Shown here: positions 27,945 through 36,657 of the stretch, one piece after another | How the letters are laid out: each line of letters begins with the position of its first letter | Numbering within the stretch: the stretch's first letter is position 1 | Assembly: GCA_016778765.1 (NCBI GenBank) | Contig: JADHOV010000016.1 | Location: forward strand, 1 to 60,149 | Source: Paracoccaceae bacterium | Lineage (GTDB): Bacteria > Pseudomonadota > Alphaproteobacteria > Rhodobacterales > Rhodobacteraceae | DNA length: 60,149 nt | Direction: 5' to 3' | Translations under genes and position numbers: made by a program | Notes under the pieces: generated by a model | Database searches by the model: none | Told to the model about the DNA's origin: nothing | The model's input: the letters and a program-made list of their open reading frames with translations, nothing else

Positions 27945-28155
27945 CGCGGCTCCACAGCTTTTAAGAGGTTAATCTATAAATAGCGTGACATTCCGCCGCG
28001 CCAAGGCCTAAAAACATCACCACTCATAGTGGGTCTTGTTTTTCGTCTTATGCAAATCTGTTGTGGCGTTTATTTTATGGCTCGTTTCCCGCCTCGCAGA
28101 GCATGTACTAGCTCAACAAAGCACGCATACCTAATTCGGCAGCATAAACCGCTGC

Positions 28156-28698
28156 CTATTTACGGCGCAAATGTTCATCAAGCCTTGGCATGATTTCAAC
28201 GAAATTGCAGGGCCGATGTCGAAAATCGAGCTGCTTTGCCAAAATTTCATCCCACGCATCGCGGCAAGCGCCGGGGCTTCCCGGCAGAGCAAATAGATAG
28301 GTTCCCCCCGACACGCCTGCTGTCGCGCGGCTTTGCACCGCCGATGTACCAATCTTTTGCATGCTGATCATCGTGAACACGATGCCAAAAGCCTGAATTT
28401 CTTTTTCATACACATCTTTATGCGCCTCAACCGTCACGTCGCGGCCGGTTAACCCAGTTCCACCGGTTGAAATCACCACATCCACATCCTGGCGCGCGAT
28501 CCAGGCGCGTAGCTGCGCTGCGATTTGATCGCGCTCATCGGGTAAGATCATGCGATCTGCCAAATGATGGCCGGCCTCGCACAGCCGATCCACCAAGGTT
28601 TGGCCCGATTTATCCGTTTCAGGGCTGCGGCTATCTGAAACTGTCAGCACTGCGATGCGCACAGGAATGAACGGTGCGGTGTTATCAATTCGGCTCAT
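28156..28698 (-). CDS. moaB: Molybdenum cofactor biosynthesis protein MoaB
   Basis: This 180-residue MogA/MoaB-family protein adenylylates or otherwise activates molybdopterin for metal insertion. The motif VVISTGGTGLTGRDVT (about residues 78-93), the preceding RIAVLTVSDSRS and LFALPGSPGACRDAW near residue 145 are characteristic. It overlaps the upstream UDG-family gene by ATGA (28695-28698). It is separate from the Moco operon at 12-16 kb but belongs to the same pathway. The 200-base region downstream holds no gene. Confidence 0.92.
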   Translation of the reverse strand: MSRIDNTAPFIPVRIAVLTVSDSRSPETDKSGQTLVDRLCEAGHHLADRMILPDERDQIAAQLRAWIARQDVDVVISTGGTGLTGRDVTVEAHKDVYEKEIQAFGIVFTMISMQKIGTSAVQSRATAGVSGGTYLFALPGSPGACRDAWDEILAKQLDFRHRPCNFVEIMPRLDEHLRRK

Positions 28699-29483
28699 TC
28701 CAATTCCAACCTTTTTTTAAGCGTCAAAAGATCTTTCCACGCTAATTTTTTCGCCGATGGCATGCGCAGTAAATAATCAGGAGACAGCATGGGAAGCAGC
28801 GGAATGCCCTCGAACTCAAACCATTGCCCGCGCAGATCGGTGAGGTTGGATTTGCCCAAAAGCCCATCACAAGCAATTCCCCCCATCGAAACCAGAATTT
28901 TCGGAGCCGCCAAAGCGATGTGCCGGCGCATAAACGGTGCCATCATCGCTATCTCGGAAGGGCTGGGGCGCCGGCTTTGCGGCGGCCGCCAAGGCAAAAA
29001 TGGCGCAAGGTAAACGTGAGAGGGCTTTCCCGCCGATGGCCGCGATAGGCCTATCGCCCCAAGCATTTTATCTAATAGCTGCCCGGATGGCCCCAAAAAG
29101 GGCTTTCCTTGCAGATCGTCTTCGCGCCCGGGAACATCCCCTATAATCATCACATCACATCCGGTTTGTCCTTCACCAAACACCAGATTGCGCGCGCCTT
29201 TTCGCAAATCACAAAGCTCAAACCCACCAAGCGCGGCGGCCAAATCCTCCAAAGTTTGCGAGTGCTCTGCCAGCCCATGCGCAACAGCAACCGCGTCAAT
29301 GGCTGGCAGGTGCGGCGCAGCGGGCGGTTTTGCAACATTTGGCATGATTTTTGGCGCATTGACGGGCGCCGGATCCAATGCGAAACGATCAACGGGCCGC
29401 TCTTGAATGGCCTCAGTTGCGCCAAGGGCAACCTGCCACTCAAGCAGGGCGCGTGCATTATGCCAGTCTAACTGCGATTCCAT
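28695..29483 (-). CDS. Uracil-DNA glycosylase family 4-like protein with altered motifs
   Basis: This 262-residue protein has the uracil-DNA glycosylase superfamily fold: VMIIGDVPGREDDLQGKPFL (motif A region, residues 111-130), PSGQLLDKMLGAIG, LPWRPPQSRRPSP and LLPMLSPDYLLR (motif B region, 229-240). Relative to family 4 enzymes, motif A reads GDVPG instead of GEAPG. Motif B has Ser234 where His is expected (S-P rather than H-P). The iron-sulfur cysteines are mostly missing (only Cys91 of the first pair, Trp in place of the later Cys). It may be a divergent or inactive glycosylase. The start is ATG 29483, giving MESQLDWHNARALLEWQ; the frame extends to 29555. Confidence 0.8.
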   Translation of the reverse strand: MESQLDWHNARALLEWQVALGATEAIQERPVDRFALDPAPVNAPKIMPNVAKPPAAPHLPAIDAVAVAHGLAEHSQTLEDLAAALGGFELCDLRKGARNLVFGEGQTGCDVMIIGDVPGREDDLQGKPFLGPSGQLLDKMLGAIGLSRPSAGKPSHVYLAPFLPWRPPQSRRPSPSEIAMMAPFMRRHIALAAPKILVSMGGIACDGLLGKSNLTDLRGQWFEFEGIPLLPMLSPDYLLRMPSAKKLAWKDLLTLKKRLELE

Positions 29484-29632
29484 AAACCCTACGCTAGCCG
29501 GTTCCCCGCGCGAGGAAAAGCCAGTTCGGATCGCGCGGCCCATCAAGGCGGACAAAATGAAAAATTTTTACACCAAGACTTGTGCGATGGCGCTGCTCTG
29601 AGTATGAGGCCTGAAGTAAGCGAGGTTGTGCA

Positions 29633-30580
29633 ATGGCGTTTAAGCATAGGCATCTGCTGGGCATTGAGCCCCTTGCACCAGAGGCTATTCGCGAGATTCT
29701 GGATCTTTCAGACAGTTATGTGGATCTCAACAGGCAGCCAAACAAACATTCAGACGTGTTGGCCGGCCGCACGCAAGTGAATATGTTTTTTGAAAACTCT
29801 ACCCGTACGCAAGCCTCTTTTGAACTGGCCGGGAAAAGATTGGGCGCCGATGTGATGAACATGTCCATGCAGGCCAGCTCAATCAAAAAAGGGGAAACCC
29901 TGATTGATACAGCGATGACTTTGAACGCGATGCATCCCGACCTTTTGGTTGTGCGCCACCCCCATTCAGGGGCGGTTGATCTGCTGGCCCAAAAGGTGAA
30001 TTGCAGCGTGTTAAACGCAGGTGATGGACGCCATGAACACCCGACCCAAGCGCTGCTAGATGCTTTAACAATCCAGCGGGCGAAGAGCCGCTTGCACCGG
30101 CTAAGCATTGCAATTTGCGGCGATATTGCGCATTCGCGCGTCGCCCGCTCAAACATAATTCTATTGGGGAAAATGGAAAACCGCATTCGATTGATCGCGC
30201 CGCCAACGCTGATGCCCTCGGGCATCGAGTCCTTTGGCTGCGAGATCTTTGACGATATGCAAGAAGGTTTGAAAGACGTAGATGTTGTGATGATGCTGCG
30301 CTTGCAACGCGAACGCATGGATGGCGGATTTATCCCCTCGGAACGCGAATATTATCACCGCTATGGTTTGGATGAGGCAAAGCTGCGCGCTGCCAAACCT
30401 GATGCGATTGTAATGCATCCCGGACCGATGAATCGCGGCGTGGAAATTGACGGCGAAATTGCCGATGATATCAATCGCTCGGTGATCCAAGAACAGGTGG
30501 AAATGGGCGTGGCCGTGCGCATGGCCGTAATGGATCTTTTGTCGCGCAATCAGAGCCTGATGCAAGAGCGCCATGACTGA
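29633..30580 (+). CDS. pyrB: Aspartate carbamoyltransferase catalytic chain
   Basis: PyrB catalyses carbamoyl phosphate plus aspartate to carbamoyl aspartate, the committed step of pyrimidine synthesis. The 315-residue length is standard. The carbamoyl-phosphate loop [13 protein letters not shown] (about residues 52-64) and [13 protein letters not shown] (about 135-147) are intact, as is [11 protein letters not shown] near the C-terminus. No regulatory PyrI gene is nearby. The dihydroorotase homologue follows after 78 bases, and this ATCase class usually needs such a partner for assembly. Confidence 0.95.
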   Translation: MAFKHRHLLGIEPLAPEAIREILDLSDSYVDLNRQPNKHSDVLAGRTQVNMFFENSTRTQASFELAGKRLGADVMNMSMQASSIKKGETLIDTAMTLNAMHPDLLVVRHPHSGAVDLLAQKVNCSVLNAGDGRHEHPTQALLDALTIQRAKSRLHRLSIAICGDIAHSRVARSNIILLGKMENRIRLIAPPTLMPSGIESFGCEIFDDMQEGLKDVDVVMMLRLQRERMDGGFIPSEREYYHRYGLDEAKLRAAKPDAIVMHPGPMNRGVEIDGEIADDINRSVIQEQVEMGVAVRMAVMDLLSRNQSLMQERHD

Positions 30581-30658
30581 TATGTTTGAAATCCGCATGA
30601 TGACACCAAGCTGCGCATTGAACGGCAACGCGGCGCCAAATCCAAAGCGAGGGCTTAC

Positions 30659-31921
30659 ATGCGCCTTTTGTTAAAAAACGCCCATTTGGTTGATCCCGAG
30701 CGCGGTGAAACCCGCATCGGCCAAATTTTCATTGAAAATGGCAGAATTTGCAGCTTTGAAAACCAAGCAGCTGAGCGGGTTATTGAATGTAACGGCAAAT
30801 ATCTTGCCCCCGGCTTGGTGGATATCGGGGTAAAAATTTGCGAGCCGGGCGAACGCCATAAAGAAAGCTTCAAATCAGCCGGTCAGGCAGCTGCCGCGGG
30901 CGGCGTGACAACCATCATCACCCGCCCTGATACATTGCCCGCAATCGACACCCCCGAAACGCTCGAGTTCACGCGCAGGCGCGCCAATTTGGACGCCCCC
31001 ATCAATGTTTTGCCAATGGCCGCCCTGACCAAAGGCCGGCAAGGCCGGGAAATGACTGAAATAGGCTTTTTGTTGGATGCAGGAGCGGTGGCCTTTACAG
31101 ATTGCGATCATGTGGTCAGCGATAACAAGGTGTTTTCACGCGCGCTCAGCTATGCCCGTTCGCTTGGCGCCCTGATCATCGCGCATCCGCAAGATCCAGG
31201 CTTGTCAAAAGGCGCGGCAGCAACCTCGGGCAAATTTGCTTCGCTGCGAGGGCTTCCAGCCGTATCCGCAATTGCAGAGCGCATGGGTCTTGATCGCGAT
31301 ATTGCCCTTCTGGAAATGACGGGGGCGAAATATCATGCCGATCAAATCACCACAGCGCGCGCTTTGCCGGCCTTGCAACGTGCCAAAAATAACGGCCTTG
31401 ATATAACCGCAGGTACGTCGATCCATCACCTGACGCTTAATGAACTAGACGTGGCGGATTACAGAACCTTTTTCAAAGTGAAACCACCCTTGCGATCCGA
31501 AGAAGATCGACAGGCTATTATTGAAGCGCTGCAAAGCGGCCTGATCGATACGATCAGCTCAATGCATACCCCGCAAGATGAAGAAAGCAAACGTTTGCCG
31601 TTTGAAGAAGCCGCCTCGGGCGCGGTGGGGCTTGAAACCCTGCTGCCCGCGGCGTTGCGCCTGTTTCATTCTGGCGAAATGGATCTGCCTGGCTTGTTTC
31701 GCGCGCTGGCGCTGAACCCCGCCAAAAGGCTAGGCCTGCCCTGCGGGCGTTTGGCGATCGGGGCGCCGGCTGATCTGGTTTTATTTGATGCCAATCAGCC
31801 CTTTGTTTTGGACCGGGCAACATTAAAGTCAAAATCCAAAAATACCCCCTTTGACGGTGCACGTTTACAAGGCCGCGTACTCGCCAGCTTTGTGGCGGGA
31901 GAACAAGTGTTCGGACAATGA
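30659..31921 (+). CDS. Dihydroorotase-like protein (PyrC', probably non-catalytic)
   Basis: This 420-residue amidohydrolase-fold protein aligns with dihydroorotase over its whole length. The first metal motif, normally D-x-H-x-H, reads D55-I-G57-V-K59: both His are lost. Later elements partly survive (LIIAHPQDPG; TAGTSIHHLTLNE), but the last motif reads SSMHTPQDEE instead of ATDHAPH. Such proteins, called PyrC' or PyrX, are known to act as structural partners of aspartate carbamoyltransferase, which fits its position after pyrB. A catalytic dihydroorotase would have to be encoded elsewhere. It overlaps plsY by ATGA. Confidence 0.88.
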   Translation: MRLLLKNAHLVDPERGETRIGQIFIENGRICSFENQAAERVIECNGKYLAPGLVDIGVKICEPGERHKESFKSAGQAAAAGGVTTIITRPDTLPAIDTPETLEFTRRRANLDAPINVLPMAALTKGRQGREMTEIGFLLDAGAVAFTDCDHVVSDNKVFSRALSYARSLGALIIAHPQDPGLSKGAAATSGKFASLRGLPAVSAIAERMGLDRDIALLEMTGAKYHADQITTARALPALQRAKNNGLDITAGTSIHHLTLNELDVADYRTFFKVKPPLRSEEDRQAIIEALQSGLIDTISSMHTPQDEESKRLPFEEAASGAVGLETLLPAALRLFHSGEMDLPGLFRALALNPAKRLGLPCGRLAIGAPADLVLFDANQPFVLDRATLKSKSKNTPFDGARLQGRVLASFVAGEQVFGQ

Positions 31922-32532
31922 TGATGCCAGACCTCTCTGCCAATTTAAACGAAATCATCTTCTGGATCGGGCTTTCGTATTTTATTGGTAGTATCCCCTT
32001 TGGCTTGCTGCTGGCAAAAGCCATGGGCCTGGGCAATCTGCGCAATATTGGCTCGGGCAATATAGGTGCTACCAATGTGCTGCGCACTGGAAATAAAAAA
32101 GCCGCGGCCTTAACGCTGGCTTTAGATGCTGCAAAAGGGGCTTTCGCGGTCGCGTTGGCGCTGTCCTATTCAGGGGAAGCCAGCGCGCAGATTGCGGCAA
32201 TAAGTGCCGTTTTGGGGCATTGCTATCCGGTTTGGATGCGATTTCAGGGCGGCAAAGGCGTAGCAACGCTTTTGGGCGTGTATTATGCGCTGTTCTGGCC
32301 ATTAGGGCTTGCCGCTTGCGCCACATGGCTGGCCGCCGCAGCACTGTTTCGCTTTTCCTCCTTGGCGGCTTTAATGGCAACGGCCAGCGCGCCTATTTGG
32401 GTGCTTTTATTGGGCTATCAAACCATGCTGGTTCTGTGCTTGGCCTTGGCAATCTTGGTGTTTTGGCGCCATAGATCGAATATTCTGCGGCTCTCCAAAG
32501 GCCAAGAAACAAAAATTGGCGCCAAAAATTAG
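31918..32532 (+). CDS. plsY: Acyl-phosphate:glycerol-3-phosphate acyltransferase
   Basis: PlsY is the inner-membrane enzyme that transfers an acyl group from acyl-phosphate to glycerol-3-phosphate, the first step of phospholipid synthesis. The 204-residue protein has about five membrane helices. The three loop motifs are present: GSIPFGLLLAKAMGLGNLRNIGSGNIGATN (in part, residues 22-52), FQGGKGVATLLG near 113, and WRHRSNILRL near the C-terminus. Its start overlaps the PyrC' stop by ATGA, and its 3' end overlaps the convergent hydrolase gene by 4 bases. Confidence 0.93.
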   Translation: MMMPDLSANLNEIIFWIGLSYFIGSIPFGLLLAKAMGLGNLRNIGSGNIGATNVLRTGNKKAAALTLALDAAKGAFAVALALSYSGEASAQIAAISAVLGHCYPVWMRFQGGKGVATLLGVYYALFWPLGLAACATWLAAAALFRFSSLAALMATASAPIWVLLLGYQTMLVLCLALAILVFWRHRSNILRLSKGQETKIGAKN

Positions 32533-33344
32533 ACCGGATGGTTCTTCAAAAAACTTTGTATATGCGCCGCGGTTGCTTTCGCATGCGTGATCGGAGCCAT
32601 ATGGCCAGCCCCTTCTAGCGTTTTCACAAGGCAATAGGGCAAGCGGGATTGCAAAGATGATATAACCGCTGGCATGGGAGCAGAAGAGGCACTGCCCTGC
32701 AAAAGCAAAACCGGTGCCTCAATCTTTTCGAGTAGCCCAGCCGTGCAAAACCCATAAGCATCTTCTACCACATGCGATGCCGCAGCTGGAATCAAATGGA
32801 TTTTATCCACCATCCCGCGTTGCACTTTATCCGGCAATCTATCCCAAGATTGGCCGCTTCCCCAAATCTGGTGAAACGCGCGCGCAGCGCCTAGAAATTC
32901 ATCACACGCTATGGCGCGATCAAACTCAGAATGATCCTGCAAAAAAGCCTTTTTAGAGGCCGGTTCATAAGCAAAGCCCAATGAAAAAATAACCGGCTCA
33001 ATCAAGATGAGCGACCGCACCAAATCTGGATGCTCTACCGCAAGCCGCAGCGCAACACTGGCTCCGAAAGAATGCCCGATTAAATCCATCTTCTGATCCA
33101 GAAAACTTGCGGCAACGGCGGTGCTGACATCGTGAAACGAACCACGAAAATCCCATTTCAAGCTTTCTCCATGGCCGGGCAAATCAAACATAGTAAACTG
33201 ATGCTCGCTTTGCGCCATTTCGTCCAATAGGCCGCGCCATGCCGAAGACATCGCCAATGAACAATGTAGCAAGAGCACAGCCCGCGACCCTGATCCAGTC
33301 ATCTGCCAAGCCGTTCGATAGCCAGCCCTTATTTCACGTTTCAA
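32529..33344 (-). CDS. Alpha/beta-fold hydrolase
   Basis: This alpha/beta hydrolase has the nucleophile elbow GHSFG (Ser92), an oxyanion segment LLHCSLAMSSAW (25-36), FDLPGHGES (53-61), and a catalytic His in EGAGHMAP near the C-terminus. A TTG start at 33344 is proposed (271 residues, MKREIRAGYR). AAGGGG lies six bases upstream, and the hydrolase domain begins right there. The open frame continues another 72 codons to 33560, but that extension is not hydrolase-like and would run close to the prs start. The substrate is unknown. Confidence 0.78.
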   Translation of the reverse strand: MKREIRAGYRTAWQMTGSGSRAVLLLHCSLAMSSAWRGLLDEMAQSEHQFTMFDLPGHGESLKWDFRGSFHDVSTAVAASFLDQKMDLIGHSFGASVALRLAVEHPDLVRSLILIEPVIFSLGFAYEPASKKAFLQDHSEFDRAIACDEFLGAARAFHQIWGSGQSWDRLPDKVQRGMVDKIHLIPAAASHVVEDAYGFCTAGLLEKIEAPVLLLQGSASSAPMPAVISSLQSRLPYCLVKTLEGAGHMAPITHAKATAAHIQSFLKNHPV

Positions 33345-33596
33345 ATGATACCCCTTAATATCTTTCGCTAGCCCTTTATATACCGGGCCGACAAGCAATA
33401 TTTTGCAGACCCAGCGCAAAAGCGTCAAACAGGTTACAATTTTTTGACAGATTGCCGCAGCCCTCTCTTTAAGAATATTCTTTTGTGACATTTTTTGGGC
33501 TGGAATCAGATCCCGATCTAGGCCCGAGAGGTCTGCCATGTTAAGCGGTAGCAACATCACGATTCTGTTACAAAGCGATCAAGGAATAATTTCTGG

Positions 33597-34607
33597 ATGC
33601 CAAATCTCAACGAACCCAAAATCATCGCAGGCAATGCCAACCTTACTTTGGCAAAAGCCATCTCTCGACGGATGTCACTGCACCGTGGATTAAATGTTGG
33701 ATTGGTCGATGCCCGAGTCGAACGCTTCAATGATCAAGAAATTTTTGTGGAAGTGTATGAAAACGTGCGCGGCGAAGATATGTTTATTCTTCAATCCACG
33801 TCGAACCCTGCAAATGACAACTTGATGGAATTGTTGATTATGTCCGACGCGCTGCGCCGCTCTTCGGCCAGCCGTATCACCGCCGTGATCCCGTATTTTG
33901 GCTATGCAAGGCAAGACCGCCGCGCCAAAGCCCGAACGCCCATCAGCGCCAAATTGGTGGCCAATATGTTGGTTGAGGCTGGCATTGAGCGCGTGCTCAC
34001 CATGGATTTGCACGCGGCGCAAATACAAGGTTTTTTCGATATCCCGGTTGATAACCTATACGCATCACCAATTTTTGCGTTGGATATTTTACATCAATTC
34101 AAAGATACAACCGGTGATATAATGGTTGTCTCGCCCGATGTGGGCGGGGTTGCGCGGGCGCGCGAGCTTGCAAAGCGGATCGAAGCGCCCTTGGCCATTG
34201 TTGATAAGCGTCGTGAAAAAGCCGGTGAAATCGCCGAGATGACGGTAATTGGTAACGTCTCGGGAAAAAAATGCATCATTGTGGATGACATTTGCGACAC
34301 CGCCGGCACCTTATGCAAAGCCGCCGAGCTGTTGATTGAAAACGGTGCCTCCGAAGTGCACTCATATATAACTCATGGTGTTTTATCTGGCCCCGCCGTT
34401 GAACGGATCACAAAATCGGTGATGAAATCGCTGGTGATCACCGATTCGATTGAGGCCAGCCCCGCCGTTTTGGCAGCGCCAAATATTCGCATTGTGCCAA
34501 CGGCACCGATGTTTGCGCAGGCAATCTTGAACATCTGGAATGGCACTTCGGTCTCGTCATTATTCGAAACAGATACTTTAGGACCGATCTATGATGGCCT
34601 GTACTAA
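33597..34607 (+). CDS. prs: Ribose-phosphate pyrophosphokinase
   Basis: Prs makes phosphoribosyl pyrophosphate from ribose 5-phosphate and ATP, feeding purine, pyrimidine, histidine and NAD synthesis. The 336-residue protein shows the flexible-loop [17 protein letters not shown] (about residues 103-119), [13 protein letters not shown], and the PRPP-binding loop [15 protein letters not shown] (about 221-235). The length is slightly above the usual 310-320 owing to the C-terminal [16 protein letters not shown], seen in other Rhodobacterales. Transcription ends at the strong stem-loop at 34657-34687. Confidence 0.95.
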   Translation: MPNLNEPKIIAGNANLTLAKAISRRMSLHRGLNVGLVDARVERFNDQEIFVEVYENVRGEDMFILQSTSNPANDNLMELLIMSDALRRSSASRITAVIPYFGYARQDRRAKARTPISAKLVANMLVEAGIERVLTMDLHAAQIQGFFDIPVDNLYASPIFALDILHQFKDTTGDIMVVSPDVGGVARARELAKRIEAPLAIVDKRREKAGEIAEMTVIGNVSGKKCIIVDDICDTAGTLCKAAELLIENGASEVHSYITHGVLSGPAVERITKSVMKSLVITDSIEASPAVLAAPNIRIVPTAPMFAQAILNIWNGTSVSSLFETDTLGPIYDGLY

Positions 34608-34656
34608 CGCGCTCAAAGCGCTTTTGCATTCCGTTTTTGAAATATAAAACAGATAA

Positions 34657-34687
34657 AAAAAGGGCCCAGACGGGCCCTTTTTATTTT
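34657..34687. terminator. Bidirectional rho-independent terminator
   Basis: A perfect 11-bp stem (34657-34667 with 34672-34682) encloses a 4-base loop. It is A-rich on the left and T-rich on the right, so it gives a GC-rich core followed by a U-run in both directions. It lies between convergent prs and amtB and should terminate both. A smaller GCGCT/AGCGC hairpin followed by TTTT (34609-34625) sits directly after the prs stop. Confidence 0.85.
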
Positions 34688-34703
34688 CCAGTTTGATAAG
34701 CGA

Positions 34704-36038
34704 TTAGCTTTTTGAAAACTCAGGATAGGCATCCATCCCCAGCTCTGACATATCAAGACCGTTAATCTCATCTTCTTCCGAAACGCGGATGCCCATTGTT
34801 GCTTTGAGAATGAACCAAACGATCGCCGAAGCAACGGTTACGAAAATACCCACAACAATGATCGAGTACAGCTGGGTGCCCAGAGAGGCGTCGCCATTGG
34901 TGAACACAACTGCGATCGTGCCCCAAATCCCTGCAAACAAATGCACTGGGATCGCGCCAACAACATCATCGATTTTCAACTTATCTAGGAATGGCACTGA
35001 GAACACAACAATCACTCCACCAATCGCACCGATAATGGTTGCCGCACCCAAAGACGGTGTCAGAGGCTCAGCTGTGATCGACACAAGGCCCGCCAAGGCT
35101 CCGTTCAAAATCATCGTAAGATCTGGCTTTGAATAAAGAACTTGCGTCAGGATCAAAGCGGTAACAGCCCCGCCCGCAGCGGCGGCGTTTGTGTTGGCGA
35201 AAATCCGCGACACATCTGCCACATCTCCGACCGAGCCCATCGCGAGCTGTGAGCCACCGTTAAAGCCAAACCAACCCAGCCATAGGATGAATGTACCCAA
35301 AGTCGCCAAAGCTAAATTTGAGCCTTGGATCGGCACCACTTTGCCATCGGCTGAGTATTTGCCAAGCCTTGGGCCCAGGATGATCGCACCTGCAAGCGCA
35401 GCCCATCCGCCAACCGAATGCACCACTGTTGAGCCGGCAAAGTCCAAGAAACCCATACCATCCAAGAAGCCACCGCCCCATTTCCAGCTGGCTTGCAGCG
35501 GGTAAATGATACTTGTCAAAATCACCGTAAAAATCAAAAACGGCCAAAGTTTGATCCGCTCGGCCAATGCGCCCGAGACGATGGATGCCGTTGCAGCGCA
35601 GAACATCAATTGGAAGAAGAAATCTGAACCGGTGGACGCATAGCTATAATCATCCGCCGCATCCGCTGTAATGCCGACTGCTTCTAAAACCGCCGTGCCC
35701 CAGACACCAGACAGAACACCTTCAACCGCCCATGTTCCCAGCGGATACATAAGATTATAACCAATCAAATAATAAAAAATGGCCGCCAAAGAGAATAAGG
35801 CCACGTTCTTGGTTAATTGCATGGTCACGTTTTTCGAGCGCACAAGGCCAGCTTCCAACATGGCAAACCCGGCCGCCATCCAGAACACCAAGAAACCACC
35901 AATTAAAAACAGCAGGGAATTAAGGATAAAGACGCTATCCGTCGGCACCAATGCCGGTGCTTCTTGCGCCAAAACTGCGCCTGGCAGGATCACCGCTGCG
36001 GCGGCACCTGAAAGGATTTTGTGTTTTGTGTTTAACAT
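34704..36038 (-). CDS. amtB: Ammonium transporter AmtB
   Basis: AmtB is a trimeric inner-membrane ammonium channel. The 444-residue protein begins with a cleavable signal sequence (MLNTKHKILSGAAAAVILPG, cleavage after AVLAQ) and has eleven predicted helices. Features include FWMAAGFAMLEAGLVRSKNV (about residues 54-73), DFAGSTVVHSVGGWAALAGA with the pore-lining His, and HLFAGIWGT with the second His. The start is ATG 36038 after AGGA; an in-frame extension to 36197 would overlap glnK and is rejected. It follows glnK by 16 bases, the universal glnK-amtB arrangement. Confidence 0.95.
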   Translation of the reverse strand: MLNTKHKILSGAAAAVILPGAVLAQEAPALVPTDSVFILNSLLFLIGGFLVFWMAAGFAMLEAGLVRSKNVTMQLTKNVALFSLAAIFYYLIGYNLMYPLGTWAVEGVLSGVWGTAVLEAVGITADAADDYSYASTGSDFFFQLMFCAATASIVSGALAERIKLWPFLIFTVILTSIIYPLQASWKWGGGFLDGMGFLDFAGSTVVHSVGGWAALAGAIILGPRLGKYSADGKVVPIQGSNLALATLGTFILWLGWFGFNGGSQLAMGSVGDVADVSRIFANTNAAAAGGAVTALILTQVLYSKPDLTMILNGALAGLVSITAEPLTPSLGAATIIGAIGGVIVVFSVPFLDKLKIDDVVGAIPVHLFAGIWGTIAVVFTNGDASLGTQLYSIIVVGIFVTVASAIVWFILKATMGIRVSEEDEINGLDMSELGMDAYPEFSKS

Positions 36039-36054
36039 TCTAAGTGGTCCTTCT

Positions 36055-36393
36055 TTATATCGCGTCAGCGCCGGTTTCACCGGTGCGCACTCTGACAGTT
36101 TGATCGACATCGAGAACAAAGATTTTGCCATCCCCAATTTTGCCGGTTTTGGCTGCCTTGGTGATAGTTTCAACGGCTTGATCCGCCATTGACGCATCCG
36201 TCACGATTTCCAATTTTACTTTCGGTACAAAATTTACAGCATATTCTGCCCCACGATATATCTCAGTGTGACCCGACTGGGCTCCAAAGCCCTTAATCTC
36301 GGTCACCATCATTCCCCGCACGCCAATCTCGGTAAGCGCCTCTCGCACTTCTTCGAGCTTAAACGGTTTGATGGTTGCTATGATCAATTTCAC
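36055..36393 (-). CDS. glnK: Nitrogen regulatory protein P-II (GlnK)
   Basis: GlnK is the 112-residue PII signal protein that blocks AmtB when nitrogen is plentiful and reports 2-oxoglutarate and ATP/ADP state. The uridylylation site Tyr51 is conserved in the T-loop ([11 protein letters not shown], residues 41-51). The C-terminal [26 protein letters not shown] (in part) is typical. It lies immediately upstream of amtB on the same strand and is surely co-transcribed. The 264-base region upstream, shared with the divergent penicillin-binding protein gene, should hold a nitrogen-controlled promoter, but no convincing sigma-54 box was found. Confidence 0.95.
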   Translation of the reverse strand: MKLIIATIKPFKLEEVREALTEIGVRGMMVTEIKGFGAQSGHTEIYRGAEYAVNFVPKVKLEIVTDASMADQAVETITKAAKTGKIGDGKIFVLDVDQTVRVRTGETGADAI

Positions 36394-36657
36394 CGTTGGT
36401 TCCTTTCATAATTTTCTTGCTTTGGCGGCTAGCCAAAACCACGCCTCTATCAACGCCGCCCCTTATCGAAGGGCCACCAAAAGCCTGATATTTAAGGTGT
36501 AAAATCTATCAAAAGCGCATATTTTTTGCGCAAATTATTATTGATGATTAATTTTTAACCACAACGCGGATGGGTTTAGAGGAGCAGTTAGCCCTAAACA
36601 AGCCCACCAAGATACGATAGACTCGCCGCAAAGAGCTCGAAAAAAGCAGGGCAATCC

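Noticed and set aside
28020-28045. Small CCACT/AGTGG hairpin followed by a T-rich tail
   Set aside because: Five-base stem only and no gene ends just before it on that strand.
36394-36657. Sigma-54 (-24/-12) promoter or NtrC site upstream of glnK
   Set aside because: No TGGC-N-TTGC pattern with correct spacing was found; only an imperfect GCGCA repeat near 36515-36532.
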